From: Methanomassiliicoccales archaeon LGM-RCC1
GTDB lineage: Archaea; Thermoplasmatota; Thermoplasmata; Methanomassiliicoccales; Methanomethylophilaceae
Reading direction: 5' to 3'
NCBI GenBank assembly: GCA_030168575.1
Contig: CP115555.1
Location: 62,001 to 126,000 of the forward strand
DNA: 64,000 nt
Shown: one piece after another, positions 42,390-51,196 of the stretch
Position numbering within the stretch: the first letter of the stretch is position 1
How the letters are laid out: each line of letters begins with the position of its first letter
Program-made: the position numbers and the translations under genes
Notes under the pieces: generated by a model
The model's input: only the letters and a program-made list of their open reading frames with translations
Told to the model about the DNA's origin: nothing
The model's database searches: none

Positions 42390-42410
42390 GTATATGCGCG
42401 CATTATATAC
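42390..42410 (+). promoter_or_regulatory. sngB promoter with palindrome
   Basis: GTATA-TGCGCGCA-TTATATAC: an 8-bp perfect palindrome (42395-42402) flanked by GTATA and TATAC, with TATA box TTATATA (42403-42409) 25-30 bases before the sngB ATG. It suggests a separate leaderless transcript for sngBC. Confidence 0.5.
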
Positions 42411-42433
42411 GGCGCCCCGAAGGGAATTCTACC

Positions 42434-43708
42434 ATGACAGAAACCGTCCCAAAGAGAACTCTGATCGGAATGATGAACGCTCTATCCTCTGGTGTCGTAC
42501 CTAGAAGGGGATTGGAGTACATCGCGGTAGGTAGGAAGAAGGAGACCGAGACGTTCGTCAACGACCTGGAGGACACCGCTGCAGGCGGAGGAGCATTCAG
42601 ATTCATCTCCGGCCGCTTCGGTAACGGTAAGAGCTTCATGACGCAGATGATACGCAACTACGCCATGGAGAACGGCTTCGTTGTCATGGATGCCGATCTC
42701 GCCATCAACAGGAGACTCACTGGTTCCAAGAGCGAGGGGCTCAACACGTACAAGGAGCTCCTCAGGAACATAGCATACAAGGCCAGACCCGACGGGGGAG
42801 CACTGGAGTCCCTTCTCCAGAACTGGATCTCCAACACACAGGAGAAACTGGGCGGATCCCCATCCAAAGAGGATATCGAGAAGGCCATGCGTGCTGATGT
42901 CGCGGACATCTCCAGCTATCAGAACTATCAGGACTTCATGAGGGTCATCGTCTGCTACACCAACGATTTCCTCGACGGCAAGGACGACATCACCGCCCTC
43001 AGGTGGCTGAAGGGAGAACTGGACCTCAAGAAGGAGTCCAGGAAGAGCCTCGGCACCAACGTCGTCATAGACGACAGCAACTGGTACGACATGATCAAGA
43101 TCTGGTCAGGCATCTTCAAGAGGCTCGGATACAAGGGACTCATCGTCTTCATCGACGAAGGGGTCATCCTCTACAAGCTGCAGAACAAGGTCTCCAGGGC
43201 CAACAACTACGAGCGTCTGCTGACCATGTTCAACGACATCATGCAGGGCAAGACGCAGTACATGTCCATCTACGTCTGCGGGACACCCGAGTTCATCGAG
43301 GACCCCAACAGGGGACTGTACAGCTATGAGGCACTCAGGTCCAGGCTCGTCGCCGGACGCTACGAGAACGGATTCGACAACTACCTCGGGCCGATCATCA
43401 ACCTCAAGCCCCTGACGAACGAGGAGGTCTTCGTCCTCCTCAAGACGATCAAGGACCTCCACGAGCAGAGGTACGAGTACAAATCGCAGATCACCGACGA
43501 GATGCTGGAGACATACCTCAGGACGATCATGTCCAACGTCGTCTCTACCGCTATGATCACCCCCAGGGAGATCACAAGGGACCTCATCAGCCTTCTGGAC
43601 ACCATGCACCAGAACGGGGACCTGAACTTCATGGACCTGATTGAGGGAAGGCTCGTCAAGGCCGATGACAACCCCGACGATGAGATCATCGAGGACCTCG
43701 AGGTATGA
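42434..43708 (+). CDS. sngB: ATPase, SngB-like (DUF2791/BrxD-related)
   Basis: A 424-residue P-loop ATPase. Walker A is GRFGNGKSF and Walker B is GLIVFIDEGVIL; the N-terminal VPRRGLEYIAVGR and RSRLVAGRYEN (an arginine-finger-like stretch) match the DUF2791/BrxD type, a AAA+-like family found next to Lhr-type helicases in defence loci. It lies between the TerB-domain gene and the helicase gene, and its stop overlaps the helicase ATG (ATGA). It probably drives or loads the helicase. Confidence 0.88.
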   Translation: MTETVPKRTLIGMMNALSSGVVPRRGLEYIAVGRKKETETFVNDLEDTAAGGGAFRFISGRFGNGKSFMTQMIRNYAMENGFVVMDADLAINRRLTGSKSEGLNTYKELLRNIAYKARPDGGALESLLQNWISNTQEKLGGSPSKEDIEKAMRADVADISSYQNYQDFMRVIVCYTNDFLDGKDDITALRWLKGELDLKKESRKSLGTNVVIDDSNWYDMIKIWSGIFKRLGYKGLIVFIDEGVILYKLQNKVSRANNYERLLTMFNDIMQGKTQYMSIYVCGTPEFIEDPNRGLYSYEALRSRLVAGRYENGFDNYLGPIINLKPLTNEEVFVLLKTIKDLHEQRYEYKSQITDEMLETYLRTIMSNVVSTAMITPREITRDLISLLDTMHQNGDLNFMDLIEGRLVKADDNPDDEIIEDLEV

Positions 43709-45846
43709 GCGAGTACTTCGATAAGCTGCCTTGGTTCGTCAAAGAGTACATCCACAACTGCAGATGGTCCGGCTTCAGGGAGATCCAGAACCAGACCTTC
43801 GAGGCATTCTATTCCACGGATGACCACATACTGATCTCAGCGGGAACGTCCAGCGGTAAGACCGAGGCAGCGATGTTCCCGGTCATAGGTTCGCTCTACA
43901 GCAATCCCCCCGAGAGCGTGGGGGCGCTGTACATCGGTCCGCTGAAGGCACTGATCAACGACCAGTTCGAGAGGATGGGGCCGGTTCTAGGGGAATCGGA
44001 ACTCAAGATTACAGGATGGCACGGAGATATCGCCAAGAGTTCCAAGGACAAACTCGTCGCTGAACCCAGCGGGATACTCCAGATTACACCTGAATCCCTT
44101 CAGAACATCGTTTCGTATAACCCTGAGGAAGTGGAGAGGCTTTTCGGGGATCTCAGGTTCATCATCATCGACGAAGTGCATGCATTCATGGATTCCGACA
44201 GGGGACTGCAGCTGCTGTGCTGTCTCCAGAGATTGGAGCTCCTCGCCCACTGCGATCCGAGAAGGATAGGGCTTTCAGCGACCATTGCGAACAGGGAGGA
44301 TGCCGCAGAATGGCTGAAGGCTGATACTGGCCGCTACGTCAGTATCGTCTACGATAAGGCCAGTAACCAGCGCAACATACGCATCAAGTACAACGCCTTC
44401 CCTCTTCCGGATCCAGAGACTGACAGCGTGGACAGGAAGAAGGCCATCACATCGTACTACCTGGACCTGTTCAGGGAGACGCATGGCTACAACTGCATCG
44501 TGTTCACCAACAGCAGGCACAGCGCCGAGATGGCTGCCAAATCCCTTAGGATCGTCTCGGAGAAGAAAGGCTATCCAGACGAGGTCACGATCCATCACGG
44601 CAGCATATCCAAGGAGTACCGCAAGATAGCGGAGGACAGATTGAAGAACCCCATGGTCAAGAACACGACCGTGGCTACGGTCACTTTGGAGCTGGGGATA
44701 GACGTAGGGGATCTGGATAGGATAGTCCAGATCGATGCCCCGTACACATGTTCGGGCCTGGTCCAGAGGATGGGCCGTTCCGGAAGGAGAGGAAACGGAC
44801 AGAACCTTATCCTCATGTGCAACGAGGACGCCGAGGAATGGTGGGCGACTTTGGATGGCGTTTCCATGAGTCTGGTCAAGGCCGTCGCGATGTCGGAGCT
44901 CGTCCTGAATGAGGGGTGGACCGAACCGGCAGAGCAGAACTCCATGCCGTTCGGACTCCTCTACCACCAGACGATGGAATACCTCCGTTCCGGGATCGGG
45001 GCCAAATTCTCGCTGCTAGCTTCGGACGTGCTCTCGATGTACCCGTTCAGGAACATCTCGAAGGAGCAGTACAGACTGATGATCAAGCATCTGGTCAACA
45101 TAGGCCACTTAGAGGTCATGTCAGACCAGACGATCCTGATTGGCCAGAATGCTGAACGTGTTGTGTTCAACCGCGACTTCTGCTCTGTGTTCACCACTAA
45201 GAAAGAGGTCATGGTGAAATGCGACGGCCACATGGTCGGTTCGATACAGAATATGCCCTCAGAAGATGATTTCATCCAATTGGCCGGACGCGTATGGAGG
45301 GTCATCAAGGCCTCCAAGGAGAAATCTACGGTCGAGGTGGAGGAATGCGACGGAGAGGCGTGCAACCCCTGGAAATCAGGAACCCCGCCGACACACAACC
45401 GCGTCATGAAGAAGATGTTGGAGGTTCTAGAGAGCGATGAGGAGTACCACTATCTGGACGATGCCGCGAAAGCTCGTCTCCAAGAGAGCAGGGCCATCGC
45501 CAGGGAGAACGGGATGACCACCTTGTTCTCGGAGAGGAAAGGCGGATACAGGATGTACCCCTGGCTGGGGACGAAACAGTTCGACACCCTCAGGAGGATC
45601 CTCCAGAAAGTGATCGGCACAGATTCCATCAGGGCCTATCAGCCCTACTACATCGACATCAGGACCAAACTGTCAGAGGACCAGATAATCGACAGGGTGC
45701 TGAGGTACGTCGAGGAGAGGGACCTCGCTCCGCTGATCTACGACGAGGACCTTCTGAAATACGGGAAATACGACAGATACATCCCCGAATCCCTGCTTGT
45801 AAGGGAGTTCGTTGCGGATAAGCTGGATACAGGCCTCGAACTCTAA
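43705..45846 (+). CDS. sngC: DEAD/DEAH-box helicase, SngC-like (Lhr/BrxHI-related)
   Basis: A 713-residue superfamily 2 helicase with motif I ISAGTSSGKTEAA, motif II IIIDEVHAF (DEVH), motif III GLSATIA, motif V ATVTLELGIDVGDLD and motif VI VQRMGRSGRRG. The C-terminal 300 residues resemble the winged-helix and wall region of Lhr-type enzymes. It closes the three-gene operon with the TerB protein and the ATPase, coupled to the latter by a four-base overlap. Expected to act on phage or virus DNA. The Lhr-like helicase of BREX type 2 is a relative, but no pglX or pglZ is here. Confidence 0.9.
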   Translation: MSEYFDKLPWFVKEYIHNCRWSGFREIQNQTFEAFYSTDDHILISAGTSSGKTEAAMFPVIGSLYSNPPESVGALYIGPLKALINDQFERMGPVLGESELKITGWHGDIAKSSKDKLVAEPSGILQITPESLQNIVSYNPEEVERLFGDLRFIIIDEVHAFMDSDRGLQLLCCLQRLELLAHCDPRRIGLSATIANREDAAEWLKADTGRYVSIVYDKASNQRNIRIKYNAFPLPDPETDSVDRKKAITSYYLDLFRETHGYNCIVFTNSRHSAEMAAKSLRIVSEKKGYPDEVTIHHGSISKEYRKIAEDRLKNPMVKNTTVATVTLELGIDVGDLDRIVQIDAPYTCSGLVQRMGRSGRRGNGQNLILMCNEDAEEWWATLDGVSMSLVKAVAMSELVLNEGWTEPAEQNSMPFGLLYHQTMEYLRSGIGAKFSLLASDVLSMYPFRNISKEQYRLMIKHLVNIGHLEVMSDQTILIGQNAERVVFNRDFCSVFTTKKEVMVKCDGHMVGSIQNMPSEDDFIQLAGRVWRVIKASKEKSTVEVEECDGEACNPWKSGTPPTHNRVMKKMLEVLESDEEYHYLDDAAKARLQESRAIARENGMTTLFSERKGGYRMYPWLGTKQFDTLRRILQKVIGTDSIRAYQPYYIDIRTKLSEDQIIDRVLRYVEERDLAPLIYDEDLLKYGKYDRYIPESLLVREFVADKLDTGLEL

Positions 45847-45892
45847 CGCGCGCCCACGATTACTTTTATTTACAGAAGGTATGACCCGCACC

Positions 45893-47017
45893 ATGCAGAT
45901 CTCCAACAGGATACACGACATCCCGATGTCAGGTATCAGAAAGATGTTCGACATGGCTGGCCCGGATTCCATCAATCTAGGCCTGGGTGAACCCGATCTC
46001 GCACCGCCCAAGGAAGCCGTAGAGGGCATGAACAAGGCCGCTTCAGAGGGACGTAACAAGTACGGCCCTACCGCCGGAATACCCGAGCTCAGGAAGGCTG
46101 TTGCCGACAGGTTCAGGAAATACGGTGACATCACGGGTGACAACATAATGATCACTCCCAGCGGATCATCGGCATTGTTGGAGATCACAATGAGCGTGGT
46201 GAACCCGGGCGACGATGTTCTCGTTCCCAGCCCCGGTTTCGTCATCTACGGGCCGCACGCGCAGCTCGCAGGCGGCACGTTCACCGAATACAAGCTCACG
46301 GACGGGGACTTCCAGCCCGACATCGACGACATACAGTCGAAGATCACTTCCAAGACGAAGATGCTGGTCATTACCACTCCCTCCAATCCTACCGGGGGCG
46401 TTCTGAACGAGGAGAGCTACAAGGCCCTTTGCGACATCGCCGCCGACAAGAACATAACCATCCTGGCCGACGAGGTGTACGAGTCCTTCATCTACGAGGG
46501 CAAGCACCTGTCATTCATGAACCAGCTGGATAAGGCTATTGTCGCCAGCGGATTCTCCAAGATGATGGCGGTGACCGGCTGGAGGATGGGATTCCTCTGC
46601 GCCAGCAAGGAGATGATGGAATACCTGATCAAGATGCAGTACCATGTCTGCGCTAGCCCCAACATGCCCGCCATGTACGGCATACTGGATGCCTTGCCCA
46701 GCATAGACCCTTACCTGGAGAACGCCAGGAACGTCTACAAGGCCAGAAGGGACCTGATATGCAAGAGGCTAAACGAGATCCCCGGATTCAGCATCGAACC
46801 TCCGAAGGGAGCATTCTACGCATTCCCCTCGTTCGACATGAAGATCAGCTCCCAGGAACTGGCAGGGGAACTGGTCAAAGCTGGGCTCATATGCACCCCG
46901 GGATCGGCATTCGGAAAGTACGGAGAAGGCCATCTGAGGTTCTCCTACGCAGCAGACGAAACAAAGATCAACAAAGGAATGGACATCCTTGAGTCCACAG
47001 TCAAGAAACTAAGGTGA
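45893..47017 (+). CDS. Class I/II pyridoxal-phosphate aminotransferase
   Basis: A 374-residue aspartate-aminotransferase-fold enzyme. GxGEPD-type LGLGEPDLAPP, the NPTGG motif, ADEVYESF, and the lysine in SGFSKMMAVTGWRMGF, which binds PLP, are all present. Amino donor and acceptor are not decidable. The ATG at 45893 (MQISNRIHDIPMSGIRK) is chosen because a TATA box at 45863-45872 points to it; an ATG at 45881 is also possible. It ends four bases ahead of a small unknown gene, starting a run of four plus-strand genes. Confidence 0.9.
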   Translation: MQISNRIHDIPMSGIRKMFDMAGPDSINLGLGEPDLAPPKEAVEGMNKAASEGRNKYGPTAGIPELRKAVADRFRKYGDITGDNIMITPSGSSALLEITMSVVNPGDDVLVPSPGFVIYGPHAQLAGGTFTEYKLTDGDFQPDIDDIQSKITSKTKMLVITTPSNPTGGVLNEESYKALCDIAADKNITILADEVYESFIYEGKHLSFMNQLDKAIVASGFSKMMAVTGWRMGFLCASKEMMEYLIKMQYHVCASPNMPAMYGILDALPSIDPYLENARNVYKARRDLICKRLNEIPGFSIEPPKGAFYAFPSFDMKISSQELAGELVKAGLICTPGSAFGKYGEGHLRFSYAADETKINKGMDILESTVKKLR

Positions 47018-47021
47018 GATA

Positions 47022-47543
47022 ATGTCTAACGATTTCGACCCCAATGCGGGCCTCTTCGGAGAGCCCGAACCAGAGAAGAGCCCGGAAGAGATACTGAACG
47101 AGTACTCCTTCGGAAAGAACCCCAACAGGGCGGTTGCCATCGAGACACTGTTCGGAAAGAGGCTCATGGACGAGACCATGGCCGACGACAAGCTGCCGGT
47201 CGAAGGCAAGATGTCCTTCGTCTTCAAGGCCACGGTGCACGGGGTGCTGGACATGATCATGGAGAGCCTCCAGCCTGAGTACAGGGAAGAGGTTGCCACC
47301 AGCTTGGACTCGTTCATTGGACTGAACCTGGTCAACCAGAGATTCGGAGTGGACCTCGTCAACACGGTCATGGAGGAGCTCAGCAAGATCGAGCCCCAGG
47401 CCGGGGAATCGGACGACATGTTCGAGAAGAGACTGATGGACATGGAGGAGGCATGGTGGAACATCCCCCAGCCTCTCCTGAACGGACGCAACCCCAACGA
47501 TGCCATCAGGGAAGAGATGAACAAATACGGATTGAATCAGTGA
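47022..47543 (+). CDS. Hypothetical acidic protein
   Basis: A 173-residue, acidic, helical, soluble protein without a family I recognise. It begins MSNDFDPNAGLFGEPEPEK and contains AWWNIPQPLLNGRNP. The TGA overlaps the mevalonate kinase ATG (TGATG), and it starts four bases after the aminotransferase, so it is part of the same transcript. Confidence 0.75.
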   Translation: MSNDFDPNAGLFGEPEPEKSPEEILNEYSFGKNPNRAVAIETLFGKRLMDETMADDKLPVEGKMSFVFKATVHGVLDMIMESLQPEYREEVATSLDSFIGLNLVNQRFGVDLVNTVMEELSKIEPQAGESDDMFEKRLMDMEEAWWNIPQPLLNGRNPNDAIREEMNKYGLNQ

Positions 47544-48520
47544 TGACGACGCAATGGGTGACCGCCTCTGCTCCCGGGAAGTTCGTGGTGCTCGGAGAGC
47601 ATTCAGTAGTCTATGGCAAACCGGCCATCGTCCTTGCTACGGACCGCAGGATATACTGCAGTGTCCATAGGAGCAGGAAGTTCACGGTCAACGGTGACAG
47701 TCTCGACCTGAGCAGGCAGCCCCATTTCAACTATCTCACCAGAGGGATGAACTACGCCCTCGATTTCCTCACCACCAGCCAACTGCCCTCGGGAGCAGGC
47801 ATGGGTTCCTCTGCCGCCTTATCGGCCGCCTTGGCACTGGCGATCCGCACAGAGAGGGGAGAGTTCCCCACTGAGCTGTCGCTGGTAGAAGAGGCGTACG
47901 GCGCAGAATTGCATGCCCAGGGAGGCGGATCGCCTATGGATGCATCCGCATGCGTCCACGGAGGAGGAGTCGCCATCAACATGGACGATGACTCCAAGGA
48001 ACTGTGGACCATATCCCGCGGAGAGCGCACATGGAGGGTCACGGACATCAAAGTGCCTGATCTGTCATTCGTCATCGGGAACACCGGAGTCAAAGCACCC
48101 ACAGGACCTCAGGTGGACAAGGTCAGAAGATACATGAGCAGGAACAGCTTCGCATCCGATATCATCGATGAGATCGGGATGCTCACGTTGGAAGGATACA
48201 AGGCCCTCAAGAATGGCGACAAAGAAGCTCTGGGCCGTCTGATGACCAAGGATCACAAGCTGCTGTCCATCCTGGGAGTGTCCTGCAAGGAACTCAACAA
48301 ACTGGTCAACGCATCGCTCCCATACTCTTACGGGGCGAAGCTAACCGGATCCGGAGGCGGAGGGTGCATGGTCGCCCTTACGGACAAGCCGGATAAAGTG
48401 GCTGAAGCCATCGCATCGAGAGGCGGAACGCCGATGATAATCAAGAGCGGGGCGGAAGGAGCCCGCATGGAGACGGAGATGGCAAAGGGAGAACCTTTGG
48501 ATGTCCCGATGATGAAGTGA
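47543..48520 (+). CDS. mvk: Mevalonate kinase
   Basis: A 325-residue GHMP kinase. APGKFVVLGEHSVVYG is motif 1, LPSGAGMGSSAALS motif 2 (phosphate-binding), and KLTGSGGGGCMVAL motif 3; SPMDASACVHGGG is characteristic of mevalonate kinase. It phosphorylates mevalonate on the way to isopentenyl units for archaeal lipids. The family N-terminus fits the ATG at 47543. It is placed directly before an HdrD-like gene and near lipid genes. Confidence 0.93.
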   Translation: MTTQWVTASAPGKFVVLGEHSVVYGKPAIVLATDRRIYCSVHRSRKFTVNGDSLDLSRQPHFNYLTRGMNYALDFLTTSQLPSGAGMGSSAALSAALALAIRTERGEFPTELSLVEEAYGAELHAQGGGSPMDASACVHGGGVAINMDDDSKELWTISRGERTWRVTDIKVPDLSFVIGNTGVKAPTGPQVDKVRRYMSRNSFASDIIDEIGMLTLEGYKALKNGDKEALGRLMTKDHKLLSILGVSCKELNKLVNASLPYSYGAKLTGSGGGGCMVALTDKPDKVAEAIASRGGTPMIIKSGAEGARMETEMAKGEPLDVPMMK

Positions 48521-48524
48521 TACT

Positions 48525-49571
48525 ATGGGAATGATCGAGGACGAGATCGCCAGACTCATGCAGAAATGCATCAGCTGCGGAAAATGCACACCATACTGCC
48601 CCTCCCACAAATACGGAGGTGTGGATCCCCACGAGATCATGATAGGGGGAGAGGACGACGTGTCCAAGTGCATCCTATGCGGTACCTGCTCTCAGGTATG
48701 CAGGAGGAGCGATCCGTTCACCGTCATGAGGGACCTGAAGGCTTTGGCCAACAACCTCCATGTATCCGATGCTTACAAACAGACGGGGCTGGCCATGCCT
48801 CAGGCTGACCATCCCTCGCGCACCGAGCTAGAATACGAATGGAACGGGGATGATGCCTACATCATGCCCGGATGCGTCGTCAAGTGCAAGGCGCCCTACC
48901 TGGAATATGCTGCATTGACAGCAGTGAAGACTGTCGGCAAGACGTGCTCGGAACTGAAGGATTCCGGATGCTGCATGCGCCCTCCCCAATTCAGGGAGAT
49001 GGCAGGTACCGACAGGCATGACGCCGTCGTGAAGATGGTCGCCAACGCTCACGGGAAGGAGCTGATCACCCTTTGCGGGGGATGCACCGATGCGCTCGTC
49101 AGCGAGGGGCAGAAGACCACGAACATGATCGAGTTCCTGTACAACAACATCGACAAGCTCCCGAAGTTCGATAGGAAGTTCAAGGTGGCCCTGGAGCCTG
49201 GATGCTCTTGCATGCCCTTGAAGAAGAACATGATCGCCATCGTCGAGGCCCTAGGATGCGAGTTCGTGGACAACGGGATGGGGTGCTGCGGAAAGGACAC
49301 GGAACTGGCCGAGACCATGATGGCCGACAGGGAGAAGGAGTGCGGCAACGGATGCATGATCATCGTCGCCTGTCCCAAGTGCTTCACGAAATACGATGCC
49401 CAACCGGACGGGATGCCCGTTCTGTTCCTCTCGGAGCTTGTGGCCTGGGCTGCAGGACACACAGAGACGTTCAAGTATCACAACATCCCCATAGAACCGG
49501 ATAAAGAGGAATTCTACAAACCGAGGTTCGAAGGTTTCATCCCCAAGGAATCCAAGGGAATGCGCTGGTGA
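48525..49571 (+). CDS. HdrD-like iron-sulfur reductase with two CCG domains
   Basis: A 348-residue protein in the heterodisulfide reductase B/D family. Two [4Fe-4S] ferredoxin motifs are CISCGKCTPYCP (14-25) and CILCGTCSQVCR (near 49-60). Two complete CCG domains follow: PGCVVKC...GCCMRP...CGGC and PGCSC...MGCCG...CPKC, each able to hold a noncubane cluster as in HdrB. HdrD reduces CoM-S-S-CoB, but the length and setting next to mevalonate kinase and the lipid operon leave open another disulfide or an electron supply to lipid reductases. Likely last gene of the operon that starts with the aminotransferase. Confidence 0.85.
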   Translation: MGMIEDEIARLMQKCISCGKCTPYCPSHKYGGVDPHEIMIGGEDDVSKCILCGTCSQVCRRSDPFTVMRDLKALANNLHVSDAYKQTGLAMPQADHPSRTELEYEWNGDDAYIMPGCVVKCKAPYLEYAALTAVKTVGKTCSELKDSGCCMRPPQFREMAGTDRHDAVVKMVANAHGKELITLCGGCTDALVSEGQKTTNMIEFLYNNIDKLPKFDRKFKVALEPGCSCMPLKKNMIAIVEALGCEFVDNGMGCCGKDTELAETMMADREKECGNGCMIIVACPKCFTKYDAQPDGMPVLFLSELVAWAAGHTETFKYHNIPIEPDKEEFYKPRFEGFIPKESKGMRW

Positions 49572-49772
49572 ACCTCACTCGGGTTCAGATTCAGACAATT
49601 CTTCCGCCAGCTCTTCCTTGCTTTCACGGTTCACGCCATTAAGGGACACATCACCCATCAGTGGGCATACGAGGAGAAGCTCCTTGAGGCCGTAGCGAAG
49701 AACGAGGGCGCCGTGGACGTCGAACTGGTAGGAAAGAAAGGCCTGGTCGAGAAATACGTCAGAAGGAAATGA
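49572..49772 (+). pseudogene. In-frame coding remnant after the HdrD-like gene
   Basis: Immediately after the HdrD-like stop (49569-49571) the same frame stays open for 66 codons up to TGA at 49770-49772, without a Met. The last 40 codons use the local codon style (AAG, GAG, GTC, AGG) and end VELVGKKGLVEKYVRRK. It may be the tail of a lost gene, or an extension if the HdrD stop is a sequence error. No protein family recognised. Confidence 0.35.
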
Positions 49773-49791
49773 TGTATTCTTGAAAAAGTGA

Positions 49792-49809
49792 AAGGGGCCG
49801 GAGCCCCTT
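49792..49809. terminator. Bidirectional terminator at the lipid operon end
   Basis: AAGGGGC (49792-49798), CGGA, GCCCCTT (49803-49809), followed on the minus strand by TTCACTTTTTCAAG; it ends the GGR gene ten bases before 49809. Confidence 0.7.
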
Positions 49810-49818
49810 GAAAGGTTT

Positions 49819-51009
49819 TCAGATAAGGTCCTCGAATCCCTCGACGACCTTGGGGTACTTCTCCTTGATAGCCTTGAGGAGGTTGTACACGGTGACGTTG
49901 GAGATCTTTGAGGTCTTGACCATCTTGATGATGTCGTCGATGGTATCGTCGTCCAGGGTGGCGAGCTTCTCTTTGGCCATCCAGTTCCTGAATAGCTTGT
50001 CCTCCATCCTGTCCCTCCATCTCTTCTCGTAGGGCTGCAACGCCTTCTTGGAGAAGTCTCCGGTCTTGTTGCACTCGGAGAGCACCTGACCGGCGTACAT
50101 ACCGGTCCTGCATGCGTGGCAGATTCCTCCGCCTGTGATGGGGTCGATGATCCTTGCGGCATCTCCGACGAGGACGATGTTGTCGTCGACTGCGGAATCG
50201 AGTCCGGGGCATGTGGAGACGAATCCTCCCATGATCTCCAGGATCTGTCCGTTCTTGAATCTGGGATCCTCGGCGATCCACTTGTCGAGGTAGTACTTGG
50301 CATCGGCACCCTTCTTGCAGAGGTGTCCGGCGACTCCAATACCGACGTTTGCGACCTTCTCTCCCTTGGGGAACACCCAGATGTATCCTCCGGGCGCTGC
50401 GGATCCGATGACGAACTCGCAGTAGTCGGGCGTGATGTCGATGTTGCACATCCTGTACTGGATGCATGAGTCGATGTCACTCAGCTTCAGTGTGGTGTCG
50501 ATTCCGGCCCACCTTCCGACCTGCGACTCGTATCCGTCGGCTGCGACGACGACCTTGGCGCGGATCTCGATCTCCTCGCCCATGCTCTTCGCCTTGATTC
50601 CGACGATCTTGCCGTCCTCGCGGATGATACCTGTGCATGATGTCCTCATCATGATCTTGGCACCGGCGTTGGCGGCATCCCTGGCGAGGGCCTTGTCGAA
50701 GAGGTGCCTCTCCAGCACGTATCCGACCTCGTTTCCTGCCTTGGACTCGTCCAGCTGGTATGTGGTTCCCTTGGTGGATTTGATGATCGCACCCTTCATG
50801 TCCGCCCTTATCCATGTGGAGTCGGGCTTGATGCCGACCTCGTCCAGCCAGGATTTGGAGACTCCCTCTGCGCACCTGAGGGGTGCACCGATCTCTGCCT
50901 TCTTCTCGATGAGGATGACATCCATGCCTCCCTGGGCACAGTACTTGGCCGCCATGCTTCCGCCGGGTCCTGCCCCGACGATGACCGCGTCGCATGTGTA
51001 GGTCTTCAT
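49819..51009 (-). CDS. Geranylgeranyl reductase (digeranylgeranylglycerophospholipid reductase)
   Basis: A 396-residue FAD flavoprotein. VIVGAGPGGSMAAKYCAQGG is the dinucleotide-binding site, APLRCAEGVS the GGR-specific loop, and LVGDAARIIDPITGGGI the second flavin motif. It saturates the geranylgeranyl chains of archaeal membrane lipids. Archaeal GGR takes electrons from a ferredoxin, and a two-cluster ferredoxin gene ends four bases ahead of this ATG. The start at 51009 is chosen because it leaves the family N-terminus MKTYTCDAVIVGAG. The family call is firm; the exact lipid substrate is inferred. Confidence 0.92.
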   Translation of the reverse strand: MKTYTCDAVIVGAGPGGSMAAKYCAQGGMDVILIEKKAEIGAPLRCAEGVSKSWLDEVGIKPDSTWIRADMKGAIIKSTKGTTYQLDESKAGNEVGYVLERHLFDKALARDAANAGAKIMMRTSCTGIIREDGKIVGIKAKSMGEEIEIRAKVVVAADGYESQVGRWAGIDTTLKLSDIDSCIQYRMCNIDITPDYCEFVIGSAAPGGYIWVFPKGEKVANVGIGVAGHLCKKGADAKYYLDKWIAEDPRFKNGQILEIMGGFVSTCPGLDSAVDDNIVLVGDAARIIDPITGGGICHACRTGMYAGQVLSECNKTGDFSKKALQPYEKRWRDRMEDKLFRNWMAKEKLATLDDDTIDDIIKMVKTSKISNVTVYNLLKAIKEKYPKVVEGFEDLI

Positions 51010-51013
51010 GTTA

Positions 51014-51181
51014 TCACACCTTCGTAAGGGCACCAACGGGGCAGAGCTTCACGCAAATACCGCAGTTGATGCAATCGCTGTTGAACTCAAGGACGAAATC
51101 GTTGAGGTAGATCGCGTTCTTGGGGCACGAACCAACGCACCCTCCGCAATGGAGACATTTGTCCACGTTGACTTGAATCAT
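51014..51181 (-). CDS. Two-cluster [4Fe-4S] ferredoxin
   Basis: A 55-residue ferredoxin with two CxxCxxCxxxCP motifs: CLHCGGCVGSCP (residues 9-20) and CINCGICVKLCP (37-48). The frame is read from MIQVNVDK to ALTKV followed by TGA. It lies 15 bases after the tes stop and four bases before the geranylgeranyl reductase ATG, in one operon, and so is the expected electron donor for the reductase, possibly also for Tes. Confidence 0.95.
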   Translation of the reverse strand: MIQVNVDKCLHCGGCVGSCPKNAIYLNDFVLEFNSDCINCGICVKLCPVGALTKV

Positions 51182-51196
51182 GTTATCACTCCTTGA

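Noticed and set aside
40097-45846. BREX type 2 locus (BrxD and BrxHI look similar to the last two genes)
   Set aside because: No pglX methylase, pglZ phosphatase or pglW/pglY is in the region, and the first gene is a TerB-domain protein, matching Shango better.
49575-50480. A 301-residue frame on the minus strand in the GGR gene
   Set aside because: It is the same-strand shifted frame of the GGR gene with Ser/Arg/Thr-rich, low-complexity composition and no homology pattern.
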